A stretch of 64,000 bases of DNA. It comes from Cheilinus undulatus. Its lineage: Eukaryota; Chordata; Actinopteri; Labriformes; Labridae. The stretch is from positions 18,476,275 through 18,540,274 of the forward strand of contig NC_054881.1 of the NCBI RefSeq assembly GCF_018320785.1, written 5' to 3'. This document shows, piece by piece, positions 22,650 to 32,950 of the stretch (position 1 is its first letter; each line of letters begins with the position of its first letter). The position numbers and the translations under genes are program-made. The notes under the pieces are model-generated. The model was not told the DNA's origin. It was given only the letters and a program-made list of their open reading frames with translations, and did not search any database.

Positions 22650-23960
22650 TTGAGGTCTCAGACTATACCTGTACCTGTGTACTCTATCTGTGATGTACAG
22701 CAAGGTTCAGTTTTAGGTCAGATTTTATTTCCTATTACCTGCTGCCCGATGACCAAATCATTGAGAATCACAGAGTGTCCTTTCACTGCTACGCAGATGA
22801 CACACAGATATACCTGGCTCGTAAGACCTGAGGACCCTAGAAGCCTAGCTGTTGTAAAAGACTGTCTGCATGATATCAACTGCTGAATGGTTCAATAACT
22901 CAAAATCAGAAATACTTTCAAACTCTCAAAACTCCACCCTGTAAAGCCACATTATGTAATAATGCTGCATTATATAATAACCCTAACCATAGGACTTAGT
23001 GTGGCTCCAAGGTATGCCCTACCCAACTACCTTGCCCTAACTCTAACTGCTTAGTGACTCATGCCTAAACCTAACCCCCCTTCAGGGCTCTAGACTAAAC
23101 ACCTACCCTACTAACCCTAACCGCTTAGTGGCTTAGAAAATGCGGCGTTATTACATGATGGATGGAAAATGCATTACATTATTACATAATGCAGCATTAT
23201 TACATAATGCGGCGCTACACACCCACCTCATACAGTCTAGTCTCTGTGCTGTCTCAGAAAACATCAGACCCACGGCCAGAAATCTTAGAATAGTATTTGA
23301 TTCAGACCTCACATTCTCAAGGCATGGTTGTTGTTCAGTCCTGCTTTTTTTCAAATCAGAACCATTACCAAAATTAAAACAGTACTCACTCAGTCAGACC
23401 TGAAAAAAACCATCCATGCCTTCATATTCTCCAGACTCGATTACTGTAACTCTCTTCTCTCTGGCATCACTCAAAAACCCCTCTCTCGATTACAGCTAGT
23501 CCAGAACGCAGCAGCGAGGCTTCTAACTGGTTTTAACAGACGACATCCCATCAGTACCATTTTAGCATCCGTACACTGGCTCCCTGTAAGTTCTAGAATT
23601 GATTTCAAGATTTTACTCATTACTTTGGCTCTGCGCTACTTAATAGAACTTTTGGCCCCTTATGAGCCAGGCCGCAGCCTTAGATCTTTGGGCGGGGGCC
23701 TCCTGGTCATTCCAAAGTTGAGACTTAAGACTAAAGGTGACAGGGCCTTTTCCATCAGGGCCCCTTGACTTTAGAACAGCCTGCATACAGATCAATCACC
23801 TCCTTTAAATCACTTTTTAAGACTCAATTTTATAGACTTGCTTTTATGTTCATCTTAAAGCTTCTATGTCTACACTGTTCTGTATTTTATGCCTTGATTT
23901 GATTCTTATTGTGCTTTTAATCTTCTTAATTGAGTTTTATTTACTATTATTATTACCTTA
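22650..23960 (+). pseudogene. L2-type LINE, 3' reverse-transcriptase fragment
   Basis: Frames carry QQGSVLG and, near 22780, SFHCYADDTQIYL (the YADD polymerase motif). At 23390-23768 come the typical L2 C-terminal blocks AFIFSRLDYCNSLLSG, LQLVQNAAARLL, ASVHWLPV and GDRAFSIRAP. Frameshifts and a 270 bp insertion break it. The 5' part is missing. Confidence 0.85.
22945..23215. mobile_element. MITE with CATTATGTAATAATGC ends, inserted in the L2
   Basis: The left end CACATTATGTAATAATGCTGC and the right end (reverse complement GCATTATGTAATAATGCTGC) form long inverted repeats. The middle contains several CCCTAACC/CCTAACC telomere-like repeats. It separates the YADD part of the L2 from its C-terminal part. 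Confidence 0.6.
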
Positions 23961-23984
23961 TGGTTTCTCCCTTTTTATTGTTGT

Positions 23985-24310
23985 ACTCAGGTGTGGACAA
24001 AAGTAATTGGCCACACCTGTTAATTATTGAATTCAGGTGATTCAATCAGACCTGTTGCCACCAGTGTATAAAATAAAGCACCTAGCCATACAGTCTCCAT
24101 TTTCAAACATTTTTGATGTGTTGTTCTGAGGAGCTCAGCAACTTCAAGCATGCTACTGTGATGGATGCCATCTGCAAAAAGACAGTTCATGAAATTTAAT
24201 TTCTGCAGGTTACATCACAGTCAACTGTAAGTGATATTATTAGAAAGTGGAAGCGTTTAGGAACAACAGCAACTCAGCCACAAAGTGGAGTATGTATTGG
24301 TAGCAGTTCC
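23985..24310 (+). mobile_element. Tc1-type element, 5' fragment
   Basis: Reads TTGGCCACACCTGTTAATTA, then GTGTATAAAATAAAGCACCTAGCC and a decayed N-terminal transposase with helix-turn-helix text (CACAGTCAACTGTAAGTGATATTA; AAGTGGAAGCG). Same lineage as 57285-58030. No catalytic part. Confidence 0.75.
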
Positions 24311-24740
24311 TGGTTTTGCACATTTAAAATAATTATGGAAATCAGTGGCTGAAGATTGTGTTAATTCTTACACTAAAGATCTACAGCATGCTTTGTAAAA
24401 TGTTTCACCATGATGAGTCCTGTAGATCGAAACATGAAGGACCCCCTGTATGGTCCTCATTTAAATTAGAGTCAGTCCTTGCTCCTAATTCATCCAGAAC
24501 TTTGAGGACTTTGACGACAGCAGTCTGCTCTTCCTGTGTGGTTCCTTTATGCCTTTAAGTTGAAAGAATCATTTAAAGGTCAGAGAGTTTCTACATCTGA
24601 TCCTTTCAACCAAAGCTGCCCCCGACTCTCTAAGACTTTCTATAGGCACGCGTCCCAGAGGGTGGGGCAGGGGCTGCAGGCCTGTTGTTTCCATTGTGGC
24701 CCCGACAGCGAATCAGAGGGTGAGCGTGTGCCGGCTCTGT

Positions 24741-24750
24741 GGTATAAAAG
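24741..24750 (+). promoter_or_regulatory. Copy B TATA box
   Basis: GGTATAAAAG, 84-93 bp upstream of ATG 24834. Within the preceding 100 bp are a GC-rich GGTGGGGCAGGGGC stretch and CCATTGTGG. The promoter shows no obvious similarity to that of copy A. Confidence 0.65.
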
Positions 24751-24833
24751 CCAACAGAATCTTCAAGGCAGCACAAACACTTGTCTCTGGACTTTCTGAC
24801 CACATCGACTGAACTGTTAGCTGAAGCATTATC

Positions 24834-24934
24834 ATGCAGTCTCCTGGAAAATCTCTGAAGGAAGCCCTGCTCTGTGCTCAGAGCGAGGATCGACTCACTG
24901 TTGGAGTCTACGAGAGCGCCAAAATCATGACTGA
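24834..24934 (+). CDS. gadd45g: gadd45 gamma-like copy B, exon 1 (short N-terminus)
   Basis: ATG at 24834, the first in-frame Met after TGA 24822-24824; donor GA|GTAAGT at 24934/24935. It encodes 33 codons plus two bases, beginning MQSPGKSLKEALLCAQ and including LTVGVYESAKIM. The usual MTLEE segment is missing, so the predicted protein is 140 aa against 154 for copy A. It aligns to copy A only from the GKAL region, at roughly half identity, whereas exons 2 and 3 are identical. The short N-terminus could be a real loss of the first coding segment, or an upstream coding exon may exist; a TATAAAA at 24743-24749 favours the short form with a 5' UTR of about 60 bases. Transcribed rightward. Confidence 0.88.
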
Positions 24935-25041
24935 GTAAGTAAAGTTTAAGGGATTTAAAAGTAAAGTTGCATCTGGACTTTGAGATCCTCCTTGAAAATT
25001 TAACATGCAGCTAACAGTCGGTGGTTTTTCTTTGTCCACAG

Positions 25042-25249
25042 TGACCCGGACAGTGTGTCCTTCTGTGTCCTGGCCATGGATGAGGAGTTTGAGTGTGACA
25101 TCGCTCTGCAGATCCACTTCACCCTCATCCAGTCCTTCTGCTTCGACAACGACATCAGCATCGTCAGAGTGAGCGACATGCAGCGTCTGGCTGAGATTGT
25201 TGGTGACAAGGCCGAGCAGCTCGAAGATGCTCACTGCGTCCTCATCACG
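25042..25249 (+). CDS. gadd45g: gadd45 gamma-like copy B, exon 2
   Basis: 208 bases, acceptor CCACAG at 25036-25041, donor ACG|GTATGT. Joined to exon 1 it reads [18 protein letters not shown], against NLDPDSV in copy A. The core L7Ae-like fold residues are the same as in copy A. The block of identity with copy A starts about 11 bases upstream of this exon, close to the splice acceptor. Confidence 0.94.
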
Positions 25250-25360
25250 GTATGTTCAGCTCTCTTGCAGACGTTTTAATCATCTGATCACCTCACAGAT
25301 CTTTAAGATGTTTAAAGAAAACACGAGCCTAACTATGCCTCTCTTCTCTTGTGTGAACAG

Positions 25361-25474
25361 AACCCAGCTGAAGGGTCATGGGAGGATCCAGCTCTGGAGA
25401 AGCTGCACGTGTTCTGTGAGGAGAGTCGTCGTCTGAACGACTGGGTCCCTGAGATCAGCCTCCCTGAGCGTTGA
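25361..25474 (+). CDS. gadd45g: gadd45 gamma-like copy B, exon 3 (C-terminus)
   Basis: 37 codons plus TGA at 25472-25474, identical to copy A exon 3 and ending NDWVPEISLPER. Intron 2 (25250-25360) is 111 bp, the same length as in copy A, but I count five differences from it, all transitions. The 3' flank stays paired with copy A to 26048. The nearest good poly(A) signal is AATAAA at 26301-26306, outside the shared block. Confidence 0.94.
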   Translation, partial: NPAEGSWEDPALEKLHVFCEESRRLNDWVPEISLPER

Positions 25475-25531
25475 TCTGGGGCTCTGCTCCTCTCTTGATC
25501 TGATGCTGTGAAGCTTCTTATGAGGAAATAC

Positions 25532-25552
25532 TCATCCTGATGAACAGGATGA
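25532..25552 (+). ncRNA. 3' UTR stem-loop 1 of gadd45 copy B
   Basis: Perfect 8-bp stem TCATCCTG / CAGGATGA with a 5-nt loop ATGAA, 58 bases after the stop codon. The same hairpin is in copy A (17271-17291). A cis-acting mRNA element is an inference. Confidence 0.5.
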
Positions 25553-25671
25553 CCCTGTTTCTGCTCATCCCTGGATACTCCTGAGGAGGATTCCCGTCCA
25601 GGCAGCACGGCGCCGGCCCGAGGGGCCCCCTGTGAACCGTCGCCTCTTGTCCCGTCCATGCCAAGATGACT

Positions 25672-25746
25672 CTCATTCTTTATGTGAATGAGGTCAGGTA
25701 TGCCACAAGAGCGACACATCGACCCTCATTCTTTGTGCGGATGAGG
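25672..25746 (+). ncRNA. Pair of related 3' UTR stem-loops in gadd45 copy B
   Basis: Hairpin 2 (25672-25692) has stem CTCATTC / GAATGAG and loop TTTATGT. Hairpin 3 (25724-25746) has an 8-bp stem CCTCATTC / GGATGAGG with one T-G wobble and loop TTTGTGC. Both share a 7-nt TTTRTGY loop, so this looks like a duplicated element. Hairpin 2 in copy A is at 17131-17151. Function unknown; a post-transcriptional role is inferred. Confidence 0.5.
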
Positions 25747-26048
25747 TTTGGAGAGGAAGGAGAAGCGAGTTCTGCGTCCTGTGGCCCCCACAGAGCAAAT
25801 GTCGCACCCTGAAGCACGCGCAGCAGGAGAAGAAGCGGTGCTGAGAAAGAGGCGTTTTTAAAAAGGACTTTTTAAAGATGGCTTCTTTGCTGAGCAACAT
25901 GACAACAGTTGCAGTCAGCGCAAATGTTTCCCACTTTCCAGAATTGTCTTAATTCTCTAAAGGTTTCACTTTAGAAGTTTAACAATGACAAACATATATT
26001 CTAAAATTTAAAAAAAAGAAAGTCAACTCTCTAAAGGTTTCACTTTAG

Positions 26049-27780
26049 CTGACAAAAATATTAACTTAAAAGTATCAGAAAAATTGTATCTAAAGGTTTC
26101 TCTAGATTTATAACATCTAAGGAAAAAATGTCTGAAAAAGTGTTCACAGGATCACAAATGTCTGACTTTTATTTTTGTAATGGAAAATTGTGAAGAAAAA
26201 GTACTTAACTGAACATTACTTTCATGAATGCCATTCATGCCAGCAACTTGTTAATTGCTATTCTTGTTTTGTTTTTGTTTTTTAAATATAGACAATTAGA
26301 AATAAAATATTTGAATTCACATTTGTCTTCTGACTCCATTTTAACTCTTTTCACCTGAATGTAAAGCTGTCTACAGTGACATGAGTCAGCTGTCTGGCTG
26401 ACTCCTCTGTTTCCTGAGCTCATTTTTTTGGGACTTTTAAAATTTTGTCAAGATTTTGAAGATCAGTCTTATCTGAAAACCTGTAGTAAGTCAGTGTCTT
26501 TAAGCAACAGCAAACAGTTATTTTAGCTGTTGACCTCTGTGCATTAAAATTCATCAGGTCAGCTCTAAGGAGACTTTGAAACAGCAACTTCAAAGACTAC
26601 TTTCACTCAGATGCTGAAAATGAAGTTTTTGGCATGTAAACAGGATCCAGTTGAAAAGTTTTTATCCATGGCTCAGGAAAATGTTTAGTACATGGTGAAA
26701 TTTGAAGTAGAGGTCTGATCTGGGCAGATTTACACATGTGCCATATGATGATGGATTTACCTGAACATTACTAGTAGAAGTCTGTTTTCACGTTGATGTT
26801 AAAGAGGTTTATTGTTGGTCAAATAAGTTAAATTATATTGACCAGCATTGATTTATAAAATCAATAAAAGGGTATGGGTGTTAATGTATCCTGGAACTTG
26901 TAAGAATTATATAAACTTGGGGGGAAAAATTCAACTCTGTAGGAGTTGATGTTAATGTAACACTGATGATTTTGTTGTCTAAAGTAACATCAGTTAGGGT
27001 TAAGAAGCATCTTTTTTTTTTACCCATATAACCACTGTGAATGTCTAAGTATTAACTCTTGACAGTCTTAGTCTGACTACACAGATTTTGCTATGCAGCT
27101 GGATTGTTAATCTCACTGTTTATTTGGCTGAACAAGGTTGATTTTCCACCTACTCAACTGTGTATATTTGCAGGGGCTTCAAAATAAATCTCAAATTAGT
27201 CATTATATATATTATAACATTTTGCCATTAACACATTTGAAGTCTAAAGCCACTTCAAGAAAAAAAATGCTTTCTCACTCTGCTTGTGTACATTTGACAT
27301 GCGTGCATATGACACTCAAGCAGCCCTTACAGTAAAGAATGTTATGGTTGATAAAGAAAAGCTTGATTTGGTTGGCTTCACAAGAAACAAATAGCTACAA
27401 ACAGCTTTAGCTAAAGGTAATACTAGTCCAAAAATTACAGTCTGTATTATTATCACAATCTTCACAATCGTTCTTTTTTTTTAAATTGCAAAATAGATCA
27501 AGGATAAAAAAAGACATTGCAGCTACACTTTACCCCAATATTGCTAGTCCTTCATGCATGCAAACAGCTTGGTTGAATATCTGCTGTCCTAAAGCTACAT
27601 GCTAAGCCTGGCACATACTTCATGTTTCTAAAAATCTTAACCAGTTTCATAAATGTCAGAGACCCCACACATGACACCAAACATTCACACATCAATAGTT
27701 CTATTTTTATAGAGTGTGATGTCTCCACCCTCAAAACTTAAATCTCACATGTGGCTAGTTGTTAGCTACCTGCTACAGAG
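26049..27780. other. Flank of gadd45 copy B, no gene recognised
   Basis: AT-rich unique sequence. Poly(A) signal AATAAA at 26301-26306 fits the end of copy B. No further exon or repeat family seen. Confidence 0.35.
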
Positions 27781-27784
27781 ATCC

Positions 27785-28060
27785 ATCCATTTTCTCACAC
27801 TTATCTGTTGGGTGTTGTGGGAAGCTGAAGCCGACCCCAACTGTTACTGGGCAAGAGGTGATGTACTGATCACCAGCCAGTCACAGGGTAGGGAGGCAAG
27901 CAACCAGCCATGCTCACATTAACACCTACAGCCGATGTAGAGTCACCAATTGACCTAATGAGCATGTCTTTGGACCGTGGGAGGAAGCCAGAGTACCCAG
28001 GAGAGCTGATATAAACACGGGAGAACATGCAAACTACACACAGAACCAGGAGCCTTGTTC
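27785..28060 (+). repeat. Interspersed repeat (TCTTTGGACCGTGGGAGGAAGCC type), copy 1
   Basis: Begins ATCCATTTTCTCACACTTATCTG and ends with the common vertebrate text CATGTCTTTGGACCGTGGGAGG ... GAGAACATGCAAACTACACAC. Related copies are at 37951 and 53043. Class not assigned; some versions carry a tRNA-like head. Confidence 0.6.
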
Positions 28061-28439
28061 CCTTGTGGCAACAGAGCTAACAGCCCTGTATGACCATGCA
28101 GCTTTAATACATCTAGAGCGGTGGCATTTTGATTCAATGTTGTATGTTTTACATGACATGTTTCTTACATTCATGCTCCCTGTTTACTATCATTGTCATG
28201 GCTGTGCTGGTTGTGCTTCCTCCAGCTTGCTTTCTCATTCCACTGAACAAGCCACACTGTGCAGCTAAGCTGTCCTTTATGCCCCCTGCCCCCATGCAAG
28301 ATTTCTAATAAAAAATATTAAAATATCTTAGAATATGTGTAAGATTTAGGATTTTAACTTAATGCAGATACAAATGGCTTCAGAGCACACAAGACTTTAT
28401 CTTGTCTTACCTATTTTTTTCAAGATTTATATTTGGGCT

Positions 28440-28585
28440 TTTTAAGCCTTTATTGATAGATAAAGGACAGTGGATGAAATTGGAGAGAGCTGGGGAGAGA
28501 CATGCGGTAAGATGCCACAGGCCAGACTTGAACCCGGGTCAACCGCATATGTGAGGCATGCCTTAGACCACTAGGCCACCTTGTT
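28440..28585 (-). mobile_element. tRNA-derived SINE
   Basis: The - strand starts GGTGGCCTAGTGGTCTAAGG (A-box) with GGGTTCAAGTCTGG (B-box) about 30 bases later, then the body TCTCTCCCCAGCTCTC. A decayed tRNA head, not a tRNA gene. Confidence 0.7.
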
Positions 28586-28589
28586 GCAA

Positions 28590-31500
28590 AATGAAAACTC
28601 AAAATTTGACCCAAAAGACTTGTTTTTGGAGCTGTCGCCACATTTGAGGAAAAATTGACCGGGCAAGAAACAACTCAGAATTTGACCAAAAAGTCAAACT
28701 TTTTCCCCTGTGCTCTCTAAAAATACTACTGCAACATTATTTTTTATTACGCCTTTTCTGTCTAGTTTGAATTTTCTTTCTTTCTCCCTTTTAAACTCCC
28801 TTTTACATTAAGGTGCTGCCAAACACTGAAGGTTTTAAAGCTAAATATCACAGTAACTCCAGGCTGAAAGGGTTCTTTCTCTTGATCCTTCCCCAGAATA
28901 TGTGAGGTTTCATATTAATGAAAGTGATCTTTGGCTTCTGGCACACGCTGGTTATTATTTTCTGTCTCTCATTTGTGATTCAAAAGTATCAGCAGACTTT
29001 TATGTGTCTGGATTCAAACTCTAAAGTCACTCTGACCTGCTCGTTGTATGTCACCAGAGACTATTGTGGAGAGAACAGCTGCTGCAGGCCCCACGCCCCA
29101 CTGAGACACACTCACACCACGCACTGACTTCTTTTATACTCCGCTCTCTCTTTAAGTTCTCATTGTTTCCCCTGAATTTAGAGATGCATCATCAAAATGA
29201 ACCAAAGTAGAAGAGTGGCTGATTTTAAGCTGCACAGGTGCATAGTACAGCTCTGCAGAAGTGTCATCATTCATTGACCTGTACTAGCACATGTACACAA
29301 ACACAAACACCCTCTGTGAGGAGGAAAAGAAAGACCAGCTGAAACGTAATCAGCCCTTTAAATCTCCACGGCAACCAACCGAGCTCTCACTCCATCTGCT
29401 GCCCAATTTAATGACGAGGTGAAAAGGAAGAGAGGAGGAGGAGGAGGAGGTGGCCATGTGCCTGGCACAAGCCTGCTGCCACTCATCCACTCAGGATCAA
29501 ATCCTGACTTAATGACGACAACAACAGAAACCCCCGACAGTCAGCAGAAACACCGAGGAGAAACCAGAGCCCCTGCAGCATGGAGCAGAAAGAGAACCAG
29601 TCTTTGCTCATCTGATTTTAAGATGCAGACTAAATGTACAAAAGAAACGAGAAAATCCAAAGACTGCAGCTGGAGTCAGATAAGCTTGGCTCAGCAAAAG
29701 ACTGAAAGCAAAGACCTGCATGGTAGTGATGCACAGAAATCCAGGCCCATCCTAGGACCCGGGACCCTTGGATGGCCTAATAAAGCCAATACCCTTTATA
29801 CATTTTATCATTATCTTTATATTTTACACTGTAGGAGATACAGAATCTCTTGTCATAGCACTGATTCAATGTTACAAAATGTATTGATGTACTTTATTGT
29901 GTTCTGTTGACTTCTTTGTCACATTTTGAAAAATAAAAAACATATTATTTTTAAAGTTCACCAATTTTGCATACTCTGATTGATCTGCAACTATTAAAAA
30001 ATACTTGGTCATTCCCTCTGAACTCAGTCACCCTGAATAACCCTGACTGCCCTCTGTGTCAACCCTGGTCATAAAGAGCTCTGCTGCTGCAGCCACATGC
30101 TGCTTCTCAAGTGTCCTTTCAACATAAAAGCCTCCTCCTCTTTTCTCCTCCTCCATCCCACATCTATTCTGTGAGCTGGAGAGCAGCGGCAGATGGTTCT
30201 GATAGACTCTGTGTTTCTGTGCTCTCAGTTTGTTGATGTTTTGGTTGTGCAGGTTGCCTTGGACACAGGCATCAGCATCATTGTTTAAAATATCTCAAAT
30301 TCTTTTCATATGCATTTTCGGTCTATGAAGCAACTTTTATTTTCATTTATTGTAGCTACACCACTCTAAACTATTGTTTTATACTGTTATATAACTTTTA
30401 CATCCAGTTGAGTTAGAGTGATGTATTTTCTTCTTTTCCTCAAATATTGGATTTTCTCTCTCTTGTTAATTCACAAGGTTTGTCCCTGTGAGATAAGTTT
30501 GTACAAAGGGATTTATTTTGGAAAGAGGTTAAGGTCTGCTGACTTGCTCTGTCTGACAGCTATGCTAATATATTTCTTAGCTATGCTAATGATCTCTCCT
30601 CCATCATTTCCACACGTCTGCTGCAGCAGAGCTGCAGGTCACAGCAGCCTCAGGGTCACACAACACACATGTTACTACGTGTGTTCAGTCTGATCTGTGT
30701 ATACACACACAGAAACAACCCCTTTTCTTAGTTATCAGCTGTTTATGCTAATTCCTGATTGTGATATCAATCACTTGGCTCCTGATGAGTGTAATCACTA
30801 ATTACATTAACAAACCTGAAGACCCTCAGGCTGCCGCTCTCTGGCTACACAGACGATGATTTTAGGCATAACGCAATCATCTTGATTGGAAAGATGTGGC
30901 CCAATATAGGGCTTCAAACAGTCCTCAAATATGTGGTGTTGCAACTATTTTACTACTGCTACAAGTCTGAGCCTCCCCGATCTTGTATCTTTAATATCAA
31001 ACATGTTTGATATTTACAGCTGCAGACTGGGCGACCTACAACAGATTACTTACATTAGCCAGTGAGAGCAAGCAGACTGGGAAGCATCATCAATTGAATG
31101 TTGCATTGCAAATATAAACATGGACATCTTGTGTCAGTGGAACCACAACTGTGAAACTGTAACCACTAATAGCAGTTGCATGGTCTCATGCAGCTGAAGT
31201 GTCTTGCATTCTCCTTAGGTTCTACTTGAAAATGTTGGAGTTTGTATCTTAGATGGAACAAAACATATGAATGAATACAGAGGCAGGACAAACCATGTTT
31301 AAAGAGAGCATCATTACAGAAGCCTTAGGTGGAAATGCATTTATCTGATTTACCCATTTCTTATAAGAACATGTACATTTCAGTTGTTTCCTAGGGATCT
31401 CTAAAGTTAACAAAAACAGAATTAAAATAATATGTACTCAGAGAAATCACAGTCTGGTTTGTACCCGGGTTTTGGGGTTAAGGTTCATTTCATAGGGGGA

Positions 31501-31820
31501 AAGCATTATAAAGTCCTGGCTGTAATAATTGCAGGTTTGCCTTATGTATCACTGCCTCATTCTCCTCAAATGATGCTGATTGGTCTGAACCATGTTTGGT
31601 TTGGCACAAACATTATGGATTAAAGTTTTTCAAGATGGATCTTCTTGGTGACAGAAATGCAATCTGGCCAATCCACTGGCTTTGCAAAGTAATGATTGCA
31701 ACACACTTAAACAGCTCCACAACCCATGTGTTGAGAACTGCTGGCCTTAAGATTTGCATATAGTCCACTGTGAAGCCAGCCTAAAGTAACACTAAGCAGC
31801 TTTTATACAAACTGTTAAAA
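28590..31820. other. Gene-poor interval
   Basis: No supported gene. A 163-codon frame at 29419-29910 begins in a GGA repeat and matches nothing I recognise. A non-repetitive island at 30720-30860 has TAATCACTAATTACATTAA-type motifs and may be a regulatory element. Confidence 0.3.
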
Positions 31821-31825
31821 TATAC

Positions 31826-32440
31826 TTACCAATTTATTAGGTATACCTTTACAAATGCAAGCAACTTTTCAGCAATATACGTCAGCAAACAGTGCAGTAG
31901 TCTTGTGGACTCAAGGAACACCTCAAGATCCTTCAGGAAGAGCTGGAAAATAACTTCCCTAGCCTGCTGCCACCATGAGGTCAGGTAAGAGAGAATATAC
32001 TGTGTCATGCTCTGGCCTCCTGATGACCATCCTTCAAGACGTGCCAGGCCCTCTTCAGCTGTCTTCCCAGCTGAACCCCCCACGACCCATGCGGTTGCCC
32101 CTGGCATTTGGACCAGCCTGGTCCTGGGCACCCAGGATAGATCAGGCTGTATAAGCGCAGCTGCCATTCCCGTATCAGGCAGCTGACCCTTCCCATCTCC
32201 ACTCTCCTTAGCACATTACCATTAGAAGCACAAAATTTCCAACAACACACAAAGATGCTCTTATGCTCAATGTCAAGACCTCACAAGAGTACAGTAAGAA
32301 CGGAAGGACAAAGGAATGAAAGACTTTATCCACATATTCATACCGAGGATGCGACACCGTCTTGTCCAGTGAGCCCATCGCCCAATGTGTGAGCCCAAGT
32401 CTATGGTTTATCTCAGCCTTGCAGTCAGACAATGGATGAA
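31826..32440 (-). pseudogene. RTE-like LINE, C-terminal fragment
   Basis: The - strand frames contain GLTHWAMGSLDKTV, FHSFVLPFLLYSCEVLTLS (cf. LVLPVLLYGCETWTLT), then in another frame MGRVSCLIREWQLRLY and the downstream GHQEARA. This order matches the C-terminus of fish RTE/Rex-type reverse transcriptase proteins from memory. Broken by frameshifts; 5' part absent. Confidence 0.7.
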
Positions 32441-32894
32441 TTACGCTGCCATGGTAGGTGAACTGCCACTACGACCTGCCTGAATAAATGGAAAAAATGG
32501 ATGGATGGACAGATGGATACTGTGTTTTGGTAGAAAGAATCAGTTTTGAGAAGAGAGAAACTGGTGTTAGTTATGTTCTTTTGCAAAACATATCAACATT
32601 TTTTTTAAAAGTAGTTAAATTTATCAGTTTGTGTTTAGAGTTTCATTAGAATTTTGGGAAATGTAGCCAAAGTTTTTTGAGTCACATTTATAGTTTTGGA
32701 AAAACTCTTAATTTTATTGTTTTTGTTCAAAAAAAACTTCACAAAAATGTTGTTTATTGTAAACTAAACACTACTTGCAGGTTGATCAGATGTTAGCTTG
32801 AAGTGAAGGTTCATTTGTTTGTGTTTGATTTTATCTTTAAAGGTAACAAGATTGTCAGGAAAGATGAAGATAAGTTTACGAACAGAGCTGCAGC

Positions 32895-32950
32895 TTGAGA
32901 GAGAGAGAGAGAGAGAGTGAGAGAGACAGAGAGAGAGAGAGAGAGAGTGC
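32895..32950. repeat. (GA)n microsatellite
   Basis: Nearly pure GA dinucleotides. Confidence 0.95.

Larger units (their letters stand above)
25031..26048. repeat. Right arm of the 1 kb gadd45 inverted repeat
   Basis: Partner of 16772-17792; the arms are separated by a 7.2 kb spacer. The inner boundary lies in the 3' end of intron 1 (TTTGTCCACAG shared, sequence before it unrelated). The outer boundary is at CACTTTAG (26041-26048). Confidence 0.95.

Noticed and set aside
22985-23135. Interstitial telomere from chromosome fusion
   Set aside because: The CCCTAACC units are few, irregular and enclosed by inverted repeats of a MITE.
28500-28585. tRNA gene
   Set aside because: A- and B-box text exists but the arms do not pair into a cloverleaf, and the body continues as a SINE.
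29419-29910. 163-codon frame starting in a glycine run
   Set aside because: Start lies in a GGA microsatellite; composition and lack of any known motif suggest chance.
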